Assembly: GCA_944389145.1 (NCBI GenBank)
Contig: CALXLH010000017.1
Location: forward strand, 1 to 44,160
Length of the DNA stretch: 44,160 bases
Source: an uncultured Spirochaetaceae bacterium
GTDB taxonomy: Bacteria; Spirochaetota; Spirochaetia; Sphaerochaetales; Sphaerochaetaceae
Reading direction: 5' to 3'
Within the stretch, counting starts at the first letter, position 1, and every line of letters begins with the position of its first letter. The translations under genes were made by a program, and so were the position numbers. Below are positions 26,194 through 35,322 of the stretch, one piece after another. Below the pieces are notes generated by a model. The model was given only the letters and a program-made list of their open reading frames with translations, searched no databases and was not told the DNA's origin.

Positions 26194-27704
26194 AGCACTA
26201 CACCATCCTTAAATATCGAAATCTCGGAGTATCCGTTGATCTCATTCTTCGTATGCTTCTCACCGTTGGCAATCGCTCCGATCAGCTTGATGAGCTCGTT
26301 CGTTACCTTCTCCGGATCCTCCCTGAGCATCGGTGAGGCATCGAAGTCGATCCAGTCAGCCTTATGCTCCGCGAGGGCATGGTTCGTCGCGATCTTCACC
26401 GTTGGGACGGGCGCGCCAAGCGGGGTGCCACGACCTGTCGTGAAGAGGATCATATGCGCACCGGCCGCGGTCATGTCGGTTGTTGATACGATATCATTGC
26501 CGGGACCGGAGAGCAGGGTGAGCCCTGGGGTGGTAACTCTTTCGCCATAGCCGAGAACCGAGGTGACAGGAGCCCTTCCTCCCTTCTGCACGCATCCGAG
26601 GCTCTTGTCCTCAAGCGTCGAGATTCCGCCAGCCTTGTTGCCGGGCGATGGATTCTCGTATACGACCTGGCCGTGGGACGTGAAGTAATCCTTGAAGTCC
26701 TGCACCATCGCGACCGTCTTCTCGTATATCTCCTCGCTGACGGCCCTGTTCATCAGCATCTGCTCCGCGCCGAACATCTCCGGAACCTCTGTGAGGATTC
26801 CTGTTCCTCCCATTGCCGTAAGATCGTTGCAGAAGCGTCCGACAAGCGGATTCGCGGTTATGCCGGAAAGCCCATCCGAGCCTCCGCACTTGAAGCCTAC
26901 GACAAGCTTCGACATCGGCTGCGGCTCCCTCCTGTCTCCCTTCATGACCTCTGCGATCTGGAGCATCAGGCGCCTTGCATCACCGATCTCGTCCTCTGAT
27001 TCCTGCGTGATGAGGAACTTCACCCTTGATTCGTCTACGGGGCCGAGAAGCTCCTTGAAGGAGTCCATCGTGTTGTTCTCGCATCCGAGTCCGATGACCA
27101 GCACGCCTCCGGCATTCGGGTGATGGACGAGGCCTGCAAGTATCTTCCTCGTGTTCTCATGGTCGCCGCCGAGCTGTGAGCAGCCGAATGGATGCGTCCA
27201 CGCATGTACCCCATCCTCCAGGCCGAGCGTCTCATTGCCCCATGCTTCGAGCTTCATGGCGATGCGGTTGACGCATCCGACCGTGGGAACGATCCAGAGC
27301 GAGTTGCGGATACCGATGCGTCCATCCTTCCTGGCATAGACGTTGATGGCGGGAACATGGCCCTTCCACCTGAGCTTGTCCACCTCGGCTTCCCTCATGC
27401 ACTCCTCTGCCACGCTTCTGTCATAGCTGTAGGCCGCGCTTTCGGAAAGCAGCGTCGAGATATTGAAGGCATGCACATGCTGGCCCTTCCCGATATCTTC
27501 CTTCGCAGCGCCGATAGGGTAGCCATATTTGATTACCTTCTCTCCCTTCCTGATATCCTGCAGGGCGATCTTATGCCCTGCCGGGATGTCTGAGAAGGCC
27601 GTGAAGGTATCCCCGGCGACTGTCACGACCTCTCCCTTCATCACGGGAGAGATCGCTACTGCGACATTGTCGCGATCCGTTATCTTGATGAGCTTCTGAT
27701 CCAT
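26190..27704 (-). CDS. uxaA: Altronate dehydratase
   Basis: A 504-residue UxaA/GarD-family dehydratase that turns D-altronate into 2-keto-3-deoxygluconate. The N-terminal SAF domain (residues about 1-90) includes KYGYPIGAAKEDIGKGQHVHAFN. The large C-terminal domain shows NRIAMKLE, the Cys-containing HPFGCSQLGGDHENT and VIGLGCENN (likely iron site), GFKCGGSDGLSGITANPLVG and TTGRGTPLGAPVPTVKI. Length is as expected. It sits 6 nt after uxaB and overlaps uxaC. Confidence 0.97.
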   Translation of the reverse strand: MDQKLIKITDRDNVAVAISPVMKGEVVTVAGDTFTAFSDIPAGHKIALQDIRKGEKVIKYGYPIGAAKEDIGKGQHVHAFNISTLLSESAAYSYDRSVAEECMREAEVDKLRWKGHVPAINVYARKDGRIGIRNSLWIVPTVGCVNRIAMKLEAWGNETLGLEDGVHAWTHPFGCSQLGGDHENTRKILAGLVHHPNAGGVLVIGLGCENNTMDSFKELLGPVDESRVKFLITQESEDEIGDARRLMLQIAEVMKGDRREPQPMSKLVVGFKCGGSDGLSGITANPLVGRFCNDLTAMGGTGILTEVPEMFGAEQMLMNRAVSEEIYEKTVAMVQDFKDYFTSHGQVVYENPSPGNKAGGISTLEDKSLGCVQKGGRAPVTSVLGYGERVTTPGLTLLSGPGNDIVSTTDMTAAGAHMILFTTGRGTPLGAPVPTVKIATNHALAEHKADWIDFDASPMLREDPEKVTNELIKLIGAIANGEKHTKNEINGYSEISIFKDGVVL

Positions 27705-27710
27705 ACTACC

Positions 27711-29189
27711 TCAGAGGCTTTCCACGGCAGCCTTCATGCCCTTGGTCCAGATTGTCTCAAGGTGTCCTGCGATCGTCTTCTCGAGTCCCTCGATCCTTGT
27801 GAGATCCTCTCCCCACCATGACGCATCTGAGAGTACCGCGTGCGCGATCTTCCCAGCCTTGTCTGCCGCATCCTTGTACTCTGCCTTGTACAGAGAAGCG
27901 AACTTCTCGAGTACTTCCGGGCTGTCGTTGATCAGATATTTCTCGCCGTTGCGGCTACCGACGAGCGCTGGTCCCTCATATTCCGTGCCGTTGTAGAATG
28001 AGATTAGGGCTGCAAGCGAGAACGGAAGCACCACCGGGAGCTTTCCTTCCTTCCTCACATAACCGATGAGGGATGGCAGGTCGCGCGTCTTGAACTTGGA
28101 GACGCTGTTGAGCGAGATGGAGAGGCAGAGATGGACGATGTACGGGTTTGCGAACCTGTTGAGTACGTCTCCCGCATATTCTTCCAGCTGCTTCTTATCC
28201 CCATCCATCGATGGGATGATCTCCTCAAAGAGGCCACGCTTCATCATCGGGAAGATAACTGGACTCTTGATGCATTCCTCTACGGTATTGAGTCCCATCT
28301 GGTATGCTGCGAGCACGGACATGGTATGGGCGCCGTTGAGGATGCGCACCTTGCGAGTGCGATAGAAGGACATGTCGTCGGTCCAGATGACATTCACGCC
28401 GGCCTTCTCGGTCGGAAGCTCATCCTCATGGGTCTTTCCGTGGCACTCTATGACCCAGAGAAGGAAAAGCTCCGCCTTGTCTAGGAGGTTATCCTTGTAG
28501 CCAAGCTCCTCACAGAGCTTATCTGCCTCATTCCTGGGGTATCCCGGGACGATCCTGTCTACGAGGCTGTTGCAGAAGTCGCATGCATTGTCGAGCCAGC
28601 TCTTGAATCCATCCTCAAGTCCCCATTCGTCGGCATATCTCTTGACGATTGCCTTGAGGTTGTCTCCGTTCTTGTCTATAAGCTCGCATGGGATGGCGAT
28701 GATTCCCTTATCCTCGGCGCCGTTGAAGTGCCTGTATCTCCTGTAAAGGAATGCACAGACCTTTCCCGGGTATGAGATCTGCGGCTTGTCATCAAGCTTA
28801 TCGCCCTCATGATACGCGATGCCGGCCTCTGTAGTGTTGGAGATGATGAACCTGAGGTCGGGATTCTCCGCCTGGGCCATGTACTTCTCATATTCCGTGA
28901 ATGGATTGATGCATCCTTCGACGCTGGTGATGGTCCTGAACTCCTGGACCGGCTTGCCGTCCACGATTCCGCTGAGGACTGTCGTGTAGAGGCCGTCCTG
29001 GTCATTGATCATCTCCCCCATGCCGTTCTTGAGCGGCTGGATCATCATCACGTTGCCATTGAAGTCTCCCTTCTCGTTGAGAAGGTCTACGATCCAATCC
29101 ACGAATGCCCTGAGGAAGTTTCCCTCTCCGAACTGGAGGATCTTCACAGGTCTCTGAGGCTTCTTGACGGTTTCCTTGATGCTTTTCAT
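27711..29189 (-). CDS. uxaB: Tagaturonate reductase (altronate oxidoreductase)
   Basis: A 492-residue NAD-dependent mannitol dehydrogenase-family enzyme that reduces D-tagaturonate to D-altronate. The Rossmann region holds KILQFGEGNFLRAFVDWIVD, with ISNTTEAGI later, and the catalytic domain has the family stretch RVRILNGAHTMSVLAA (normally KxxxLNxxHS/T). Length fits UxaB (about 480). It overlaps the stop of the upstream BASS transporter by 4 nt, placing it second in the operon. Confidence 0.96.
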   Translation of the reverse strand: MKSIKETVKKPQRPVKILQFGEGNFLRAFVDWIVDLLNEKGDFNGNVMMIQPLKNGMGEMINDQDGLYTTVLSGIVDGKPVQEFRTITSVEGCINPFTEYEKYMAQAENPDLRFIISNTTEAGIAYHEGDKLDDKPQISYPGKVCAFLYRRYRHFNGAEDKGIIAIPCELIDKNGDNLKAIVKRYADEWGLEDGFKSWLDNACDFCNSLVDRIVPGYPRNEADKLCEELGYKDNLLDKAELFLLWVIECHGKTHEDELPTEKAGVNVIWTDDMSFYRTRKVRILNGAHTMSVLAAYQMGLNTVEECIKSPVIFPMMKRGLFEEIIPSMDGDKKQLEEYAGDVLNRFANPYIVHLCLSISLNSVSKFKTRDLPSLIGYVRKEGKLPVVLPFSLAALISFYNGTEYEGPALVGSRNGEKYLINDSPEVLEKFASLYKAEYKDAADKAGKIAHAVLSDASWWGEDLTRIEGLEKTIAGHLETIWTKGMKAAVESL

Positions 29190-30184
29190 CGCTTGTCTCC
29201 TTTGACGTTATCTATCTTTTCCGGCTTTCTTCCAAAGAGGATATGGGCCGAGAGCGCGCATGTCGATTGCTGCAGCACTATACCGAATATGATAGGCAGT
29301 ACTGCCCCCGGAGGGAAGAAGTCTATCGCTATTACCATCGCGGCTGAGATGTTCTTCATGCTGGACGCGAAGGTCATTGAGATCAGTTCCTTGTGCTCCA
29401 GCCGTCCTATGCGTCCGACCGCGTAGGCTATGAAATAGCCGGAGAATGCGAATGCGAACGATGTCAAGAACTGAGGCACGCATGCCAGGGTGAGGGATTC
29501 CATGAGCTCCTCTGCCACCTGGCTTGAGTTGATGATTATCACCAGCAGCAGGGCTACCTTCGTAAATGGCTTGAGGCAGGGTACCGCGTGCCTTGTGCAT
29601 GTTCCCTTCGTAGCCGCGTTGATGGCTATCCCGATCACGGATGGGATCACGACCATCCATAGAAGGGAGAGCATCATGCCTGACACATCCATAGATATCT
29701 CGGAAGAGGAGAGGAGGCGTACCGTATAGGGCGTCATTATAGGCGCAAGGAGCGTGCCTATCACGAGCATGGCAAGGCTGAGCGCCGCGTTTCCGTCGTA
29801 TATCCCGGACCATACGCTTCCTACCACCGCGGTCGGTATCGCATAGAGCAGGATGAATCCGGCTACGGTATCCGGGCTTGAGGGGAACAGGAGATGCGCG
29901 ACTGTCGTCACTATCAGCGGGAAGACGATATAGGCGCAGAGCATGAAGAGGAATATCGGCTTCGGCTTCCGTATGACGCGGCCGAAATCGAGGACTGAGA
30001 CTCCCATGCCGTTGACGAGCGTCAGGAAGGCGAAGAGTGGGGTCACGATTGGCTTGAGAGGCTTGAATAGGAATGCAAGCAGGATGCCGAGTATTACGCC
30101 AGTAGGCGTAATTATTGGCATTGAGCGTTCAAGGAAGCCGTTTGTCCTCTTCAATCCTTGTTCGATGGCCGAAAAACGGAACAT
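29186..30184 (-). CDS. BASS-family (bile acid:sodium symporter-like) transporter
   Basis: A 332-residue membrane protein with nine to ten predicted helices. ILGILLAFLFKPLKPIV near the start, YAIPTAVVGSVWSGIYDGNAALS, the crossover-helix stretch MTFASSMKNISAAMVIA and PIIFGIVLQQ correspond to the sodium/bile acid symporter fold. As the first gene of the uxaB-uxaA-uxaC-kdgR operon, translationally coupled to uxaB, it is a candidate hexuronate or keto-deoxygluconate carrier; this is inference from position. The ATG has no ribosome site; a TTGACA-16 bp-TAAACT promoter on this strand ends about 5 nt ahead, so a leaderless mRNA is possible. Confidence 0.85.
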   Translation of the reverse strand: MFRFSAIEQGLKRTNGFLERSMPIITPTGVILGILLAFLFKPLKPIVTPLFAFLTLVNGMGVSVLDFGRVIRKPKPIFLFMLCAYIVFPLIVTTVAHLLFPSSPDTVAGFILLYAIPTAVVGSVWSGIYDGNAALSLAMLVIGTLLAPIMTPYTVRLLSSSEISMDVSGMMLSLLWMVVIPSVIGIAINAATKGTCTRHAVPCLKPFTKVALLLVIIINSSQVAEELMESLTLACVPQFLTSFAFAFSGYFIAYAVGRIGRLEHKELISMTFASSMKNISAAMVIAIDFFPPGAVLPIIFGIVLQQSTCALSAHILFGRKPEKIDNVKGDKR

Positions 30185-30193
30185 GGTTTCAGT
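30175..30193. promoter_or_regulatory. Degenerate KdgR-like site over the transporter start codon
   Basis: AACGGAACATGGTTTCAGT fits the KdgR consensus at 15 of 19 positions and covers the ATG of the BASS transporter. It is weaker than the kdgK site and could be chance, but it stands at the head of the operon that contains kdgR itself. Confidence 0.35.
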
Positions 30194-30202
30194 TTAATCT
30201 AA

Positions 30203-30238
30203 TAAGGAACTCTGTCAAATGAAAACTTTTGTTCCTTA
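30203..30238. promoter_or_regulatory. Inverted repeat in the divergent transporter/hybrid-regulator promoter region
   Basis: TAAGGAAC and GTTCCTTA form perfect 8-bp inverted arms 20 bp apart. The left arm lies inside the spacer of the minus-strand promoter (TTGACA at 30214-30219, TAAACT after 16 bp). The right arm overlaps the -35 (TTGTTC) of a plus-strand promoter whose -10 is TACAAT at 30253-30258. It is well placed to bind a dimeric regulator such as the adjacent AraC hybrid. Confidence 0.5.
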
Positions 30239-30277
30239 ACGTATCGGTGTTGTACAATAACGACATCAGGAGGGATG

Positions 30278-33200
30278 ATGGGCAGGCGCATAGGATTCTT
30301 GCTGGCGAATGTTTATCAGGGATCGAGCACATCCATGTGGAAGGCCATGGCTGGTGCTGCCTCAGGCGATGATGGCAGTGCCCTCTTCGTTTTCCCCGGA
30401 GGCCGCCTGCGCTATGTCCCTGGCAATGAGTATCTCAGGAACGGGATCTATGATCTTGCCAACTCCTCATCTCTAGATGGCGCGGTTATCTGGACATCAG
30501 CCCTCTCCGGTTCCGTCGGCGCCGATGAGGCTGCCATGTTCGCCAGGGAGAAGGCCCGGGAGATAAGCGTAGTCTCCCTTGGAATGCTGGTCGACGGATG
30601 TCCCAGCGTCGACTTCGATGCCTATAGCGGCATGCTTGCCGAGGTCGGTCATATGATATCGGTGCATGGTGACCGGAAGATCGCCTTCATCAGGGGCCCT
30701 GAGAGCCATAGGAGCGCTGAGGACCGGCTCAGGGCGTATAGGGATGCCCTTCAGAAGGCGGGGATAGCATATGATGAGCGTCTTGTCTCGTCCCCGTATC
30801 CATGGGCTGAGGGAGCTGCCGCTGCGAAGGAGCTGATCGATATGCGCGGCCTCGTGCCTGGCCGTGACTTCACCGCGCTTGTTGCCGCTTCTGACATGCT
30901 CCTCCTTTCCGCCTTCCGCTATCTTGAGGCGTCTGGCATCAGGATTCCCCGCATGCTGCATGTCGCAGGATTCAATGATAACGACGAGAACACGCTGATG
31001 TCCGTTGAGCCTACTACGGTGAGGCTCCCGATAACAAGGCTGGCCGTCTCCTCCTACGGCCTGATCTCTTCGCTATGCAGTGGCGGGAGCTCCCCGGATA
31101 TCCTTCTCTCGACCGATCTCATCGTGCGTCACTCATGCGGCTGCACCGGGCTCTTCGGAACCGAGGGAAGGACATTCTCCGTCGATGATGATGAGCTGTG
31201 GAGGATCCTCTGCCTTCATCTTGAGAATCCTGCCGCAGAAGCTGCGCTCAGGAGGATATTCTCCTATCTTCTCGGAGACGGCGATGATTCACTGCTCTTT
31301 TCCTCCTGTGAGGATTTCATAGCCTCTGGCGGCGATCCTGCTGCCCTGTTCGAGACCGTGCCTGTCCTTTCGGGCCAGATCTCGCAGGAGAGGAAGGACC
31401 GGCTCTTCCTGAGGTTGATCTTCGAAGAGCGGCGCGCCAGGGCAAAGGAACGGCAGCGCATGCGGATGCTCACCACATCCCTCGACCTCTTCAAGACCCG
31501 CCTGCTCGCGGCAAAGGCCTATGATGAGCTGCCCGCCATAATGCAGTCCACATTCGGCAACCTCGGCATCTCCAAGTGCTTCGTGATGCTCTATGCGGAT
31601 TTCTCTGAGACATTGTTCGCAGGAGGCTTCTCCGATGAGGTGATCTATGATGGAGGTGAGCATTTTTCCCGCTCTCTCATAGCTCCGCCGTCTCTCTCCG
31701 CTGAGGTAGAGCGCGGAATCTTCGTGATAGAGCCGCTTTTCTATGATAGCCAGGAGCTTGGATATATCGTGGTGGGTACCAGATGGTGCGAGGGCTATGT
31801 CCTGGAGGATATCAGGACATCGCTCTCTTCCGCGCTCAAGGGCATAAGCCTCTTCGAAGAGGCAAGAGAGGCTAAGGAAAGGGCCGAAGAGGGGGAGCGG
31901 AACGCGGAGGAGTTCTATGCCAGGCTTTCCGAAGGCGTCATGCAGCCGCTGTCGCAGATGCGCTCGTCGCTTATGCGGAAGGGGAGGCTTCCCCGCACAG
32001 GGCTTCTCCGTTCCATACTCGGTGCGGAGCATCTGCTTGAGCTTGCGCTTGCAGAGCGTGGCGAGCTGTCGGTAACCCTTTCCCTGCAGCCTCTCTCTCC
32101 GCTGGTTTCCTCGCTTGTAAGCGATGGATTGTCCGTAGAGGCTCCGTCGCGGCTTCCATTGCTGGAAATCGACCGTGACAGGTTATCTGAGGCACTGCTG
32201 ATCATGTGTTCATCCCCGTCCGGAATCAGCGGACGGATCTCCATATCACTTTCGGAGGATGGGCTTCTGTTTTCGATAAATGATGGACCTGCGGATCTTG
32301 AGGATACTGCGCTGAAGCTTGTCGAGCAGATAGTCGTGATGCATTCGGGCGTGATGGACAGAAGCGGAGAGACGGCATCCATCACCATTCCTTATCCACG
32401 TCTTGCAGAGGGAAGCGTCAAGGGAGAGGGAATCATCTTCCTCGAGGGCGGGAATGGCCTGATGCCCGATGGCCTTGATGCAAGAGGCGTCGGCTGTGAT
32501 GATCTCTCTTCTGTCTCGCCCCGTGCCGTGGCCCTCCTTGATGATAACCGGCAGGGGGCTGCGGCGCTGCTTGCCTCCCTTTCCCTCCGCCCGGTCTCAG
32601 TGATCCTCTTCTCCGAGAGGGAGGAATTCTCTCTCCGGACCGCGCTTGAGTCGATCGCTTCCTCGAATGAGCGCCTGCTCCTGCTGCTTGGGCCTTCGGC
32701 ATCGCTCCCTCCATCGCTTGAGGATATAGGACGGACCATCGTTGCCGATAGCCTTGATGGCGCTCTCTCCCTCAAGGAGAGCGTGAGCCTCATCGTCCTC
32801 TCCTCCGTCGATGATGAGGCGGTTGCGAGGATCCGCTCATCGCAGCGCCTGTCTTCCATCCCTGTGCTGATTGTCCGTGAGCGCTTCTCAAGGAAGGATA
32901 TCGACAGGATCGCGCCTGTCCCGAACGTAATCATCGCCAATCCATCGATACTCGAATCAAAGGATTTCCTGTCACGCCTTGTATCGATAGCCGATGGCAG
33001 CAGCATCCTTCCACCTTTTACGGGATTTATCGTGAAACGGGCTATCGTTTACCTGAATGAACATGCCACGCAGCCTATATCGCGCTGGCAGCTCGCGGAG
33101 GCGGTCAGCATAAGCGAGGACTATCTTGCTCGGATATTCCGCAAGGAGCTTGGTCTCTCTCCGTGGGATTATCTCAACCGCTATAGGATACAGCTCTCAG

Positions 33201-33337
33201 TATCCCTCCTGCTGGGTTCCGGCAGGACGCTATCAGAGATAGCGAGGGACTCCGGCTTCCAGGATCAGGCGTACTTCTGCAGGGTCTTCAAGAAGATAAA
33301 GGGGTTCTCTCCGAGCCATGTGCGTCAGCGCAGATGA
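30278..33337 (+). CDS. Large hybrid regulator: LacI-type sensor, kinase-like middle, AraC DNA-binding end
   Basis: About 1019 residues with no membrane segment. Residues 1-280 resemble the sugar-binding half of LacI/GalR regulators without the helix-turn-helix (GFLLANVYQGSS, HGDRKIAFIRGP, RAYRDALQKAGI, VAGFNDND). Residues about 400-540 look GAF-like, flanked by charged coiled coils (AREAKERAEEGERNAEE). Residues about 560-720 resemble a decayed histidine kinase, with ISINDGP-like N box remnants but no clear phospho-His. About 770-900 resembles a receiver lacking its acidic pocket. The last 100 residues are an AraC domain (SRWQLAEAVSISEDYLARIF, LSEIARDSGFQDQAYFCRVF). AGGAGG favours ATG 30278 over 30275. 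It precedes an ABC importer and probably controls it on binding a cytoplasmic sugar. Confidence 0.85.
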   Translation: MGRRIGFLLANVYQGSSTSMWKAMAGAASGDDGSALFVFPGGRLRYVPGNEYLRNGIYDLANSSSLDGAVIWTSALSGSVGADEAAMFAREKAREISVVSLGMLVDGCPSVDFDAYSGMLAEVGHMISVHGDRKIAFIRGPESHRSAEDRLRAYRDALQKAGIAYDERLVSSPYPWAEGAAAAKELIDMRGLVPGRDFTALVAASDMLLLSAFRYLEASGIRIPRMLHVAGFNDNDENTLMSVEPTTVRLPITRLAVSSYGLISSLCSGGSSPDILLSTDLIVRHSCGCTGLFGTEGRTFSVDDDELWRILCLHLENPAAEAALRRIFSYLLGDGDDSLLFSSCEDFIASGGDPAALFETVPVLSGQISQERKDRLFLRLIFEERRARAKERQRMRMLTTSLDLFKTRLLAAKAYDELPAIMQSTFGNLGISKCFVMLYADFSETLFAGGFSDEVIYDGGEHFSRSLIAPPSLSAEVERGIFVIEPLFYDSQELGYIVVGTRWCEGYVLEDIRTSLSSALKGISLFEEAREAKERAEEGERNAEEFYARLSEGVMQPLSQMRSSLMRKGRLPRTGLLRSILGAEHLLELALAERGELSVTLSLQPLSPLVSSLVSDGLSVEAPSRLPLLEIDRDRLSEALLIMCSSPSGISGRISISLSEDGLLFSINDGPADLEDTALKLVEQIVVMHSGVMDRSGETASITIPYPRLAEGSVKGEGIIFLEGGNGLMPDGLDARGVGCDDLSSVSPRAVALLDDNRQGAAALLASLSLRPVSVILFSEREEFSLRTALESIASSNERLLLLLGPSASLPPSLEDIGRTIVADSLDGALSLKESVSLIVLSSVDDEAVARIRSSQRLSSIPVLIVRERFSRKDIDRIAPVPNVIIANPSILESKDFLSRLVSIADGSSILPPFTGFIVKRAIVYLNEHATQPISRWQLAEAVSISEDYLARIFRKELGLSPWDYLNRYRIQLSVSLLLGSGRTLSEIARDSGFQDQAYFCRVFKKIKGFSPSHVRQRR

Positions 33338-33413
33338 GCATGTCGGAATTGTACAATGAGTGGATTGGATTATCCGTAAGATGCCTCTTAGACTTGACTT
33401 ACGAGGTAGACTT

Positions 33414-34367
33414 ATGGACATTGGAAAATCCGGAAGCAAGGCTCCGTCGACGGCTCTTTCCAAGAGCAGGCTGCGGAGGGAGATTGCCAGGCATCGCTCT
33501 GTGTATCTCCTGGCTCTCATTCCGCTCATCTATTACATAATATTCAAGTATGTTCCAATCTGGAATGCCCAGATAGCCTTCAAGGACTTCATGGCAAGGC
33601 GCGGGGTGCTTGGCTCTGAATGGATAGGGCTGGAGAACTTCAGGACTTTCATCAACAGCTTCTACTTCTGGTCCCTTATCCGCAATACAGTGATGTATTC
33701 GGTCGGTAAGATACTTATCTCGCTGCCGCTCTCGATCATACTCGCCATATGCGTATATGAATGCACGCGGCCGGCACTGCGCAAGGTCGTCCAGACGCTG
33801 GCGTACCTGCCTCACTTCCTGTCGTGGGTAATCATGTATGGTATCCTCCTGGCGCTCCTGGCTCCCGGGGATGGCGTAGTGAATGACCTGATCAAGCTCT
33901 TCGGCGGACAGCCTCTTGATTTCCTTTCCAACGTGAAGACATTCCCATGGGTTGTCCTGTTCTCCGATGCCTGGAAGGAGATGGGATGGTCTGCGATCAT
34001 CTTCATAGCCGCTCTCATGGGCATAGACGTGTCGCTCTTCGAGGCGGCTATGGTGGAAGGGGCCAACAGCTGGCAGCGCGTCAGGTACATAACGATTCCT
34101 GCGATCCTTCCCGTCATAGTGACGGTACTCATCCTCAAGCTCGGAACGATCCTCGATGCCGGATTCAACCAGATCTTCATGCTCTACTCGCCCCAGGTCT
34201 ATTCCGTCGGAGATATCATCGATACCTGGGTATACAGGCAGGGCCTTCTGGAATTCGAGTTCGGGCTTGCTACGGCGGTGGGACTCTTCAAGGGAGTCTT
34301 CGGCATGGTCCTCGTGCTTCTTGCGAACTGGCTGTCCAGGAAGCTCACCGAGAGCTCGCTATTCTAA
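33414..34367 (+). CDS. ABC transporter permease (LplB/YtePlike, first subunit)
   Basis: About 317 residues with six predicted helices. SVYLLALIPLIYYIIFKYVPIWNAQIAFKDF and IGLENFRTFI are characteristic of the LplB/YteP group that imports complex oligosaccharides. The EAA loop is FEAAMVEGANSWQRVRYITIPAI. GAGG 7 nt before ATG 33414 supports this start; the frame is open to 33360 without a better site. The gene lies 76 nt after the hybrid regulator and is followed 11 nt later by the second permease. Relatives in Bacillus serve rhamnogalacturonan uptake, which fits the GH105 gene downstream. Confidence 0.93.
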   Translation: MDIGKSGSKAPSTALSKSRLRREIARHRSVYLLALIPLIYYIIFKYVPIWNAQIAFKDFMARRGVLGSEWIGLENFRTFINSFYFWSLIRNTVMYSVGKILISLPLSIILAICVYECTRPALRKVVQTLAYLPHFLSWVIMYGILLALLAPGDGVVNDLIKLFGGQPLDFLSNVKTFPWVVLFSDAWKEMGWSAIIFIAALMGIDVSLFEAAMVEGANSWQRVRYITIPAILPVIVTVLILKLGTILDAGFNQIFMLYSPQVYSVGDIIDTWVYRQGLLEFEFGLATAVGLFKGVFGMVLVLLANWLSRKLTESSLF

Positions 34368-34378
34368 GGAGGTTTCAG

Positions 34379-35296
34379 ATGGCAGATAAGAAGCAGAGGC
34401 ATCTGAAGCCGCAGATGCAGAACAGCAAGGTAAGGCTGACTGCAGCCGATCATACCTTCAATGTGATCGTAAACATATTCATGGTCTTCATCCTGATCGT
34501 CATACTCATCCCGGTCTGGTCCACGATCACCCTCTCGTTCAGGCCCAATGATTATCTGGGGTCTAACCTGGAAGGCATGTTCCTCCCTCCTTGGGAATGG
34601 TCCACGGACGCCTATACGGCGCTTCTGGGCAATGATGGATTCCTTGACGCGTTCCTCAACAGCTTCAAGATCCTTGTCGGAGGAGTGTTCTGCGCCTTGG
34701 TCCTGACGATTCCGATGGCGTATGTCCTCTCGGTGCAGAGCCTTCCCGGACGCAAGATCATAAACATGATCGTGATCATCCCATATGTCTTCAACGTGGG
34801 CATGATTCCGACGTATCTCCTTGTCCGCGACGTGGGCCTGATGAACCACCTGCCTGCAGTCTTCCTTCCCGGTGCGATATCCACATACAACTGCATAATC
34901 ATGAGGCAGTTCTTCGTCGGCATCCCCAATGAGCTGAAGGAATCAGCAAGGATCGACGGATGTACGGAGCTGCAGGTGCTTTTCAGGATCATCCTGCCTC
35001 TGTCAAAGGCCATCGTCATGACGATCGGGCTATACTATGGAGTCTCGTTCTGGAATGACTTCTTCCATGCGATGCTCTATCTGAACGATAACCAGCCGCT
35101 GCCGATCCTCCTCAGGAACATACTCCTTGCCTCCGGCATGAATGAGTATGTCGAGGTCAATGCATTCGGCAATGCTCCGGTGAGCGCTATCAAGGCGGCA
35201 TCGGTATTCATGAGCGCTATCCCGATGATCGTGGCATATCCGTTCATACAGAAATACTTTACTAAGGGAACTCTCCTCGGATCAGTCAAGGGCTGA
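34379..35296 (+). CDS. ABC transporter permease (YtcP/LplC-like, second subunit)
   Basis: A 305-residue inner membrane protein of the YtcP/LplC group: PVWSTITLSFRPNDYLGS after the first helix, IIPYVFNVGMIPTYLLVRDVGLMN, EAA loop NELKESARIDGCTELQVLFRIILP and a C terminus FIQKYFTKGTLLGSVKG. AAGGAGG lies 6 nt before the ATG at 34379. It is coupled in one operon with the preceding permease and the binding protein that starts 26 nt after its stop. Confidence 0.95.
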   Translation: MADKKQRHLKPQMQNSKVRLTAADHTFNVIVNIFMVFILIVILIPVWSTITLSFRPNDYLGSNLEGMFLPPWEWSTDAYTALLGNDGFLDAFLNSFKILVGGVFCALVLTIPMAYVLSVQSLPGRKIINMIVIIPYVFNVGMIPTYLLVRDVGLMNHLPAVFLPGAISTYNCIIMRQFFVGIPNELKESARIDGCTELQVLFRIILPLSKAIVMTIGLYYGVSFWNDFFHAMLYLNDNQPLPILLRNILLASGMNEYVEVNAFGNAPVSAIKAASVFMSAIPMIVAYPFIQKYFTKGTLLGSVKG

Positions 35297-35322
35297 TGCG
35301 GAGAACATAAAAGGAGGAAAGA

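Noticed and set aside
33947-34378. Upstream extension of the second LplC-like permease frame
   Set aside because: It overlaps the first permease completely; AAGGAGG before ATG 34379 fixes the true start.
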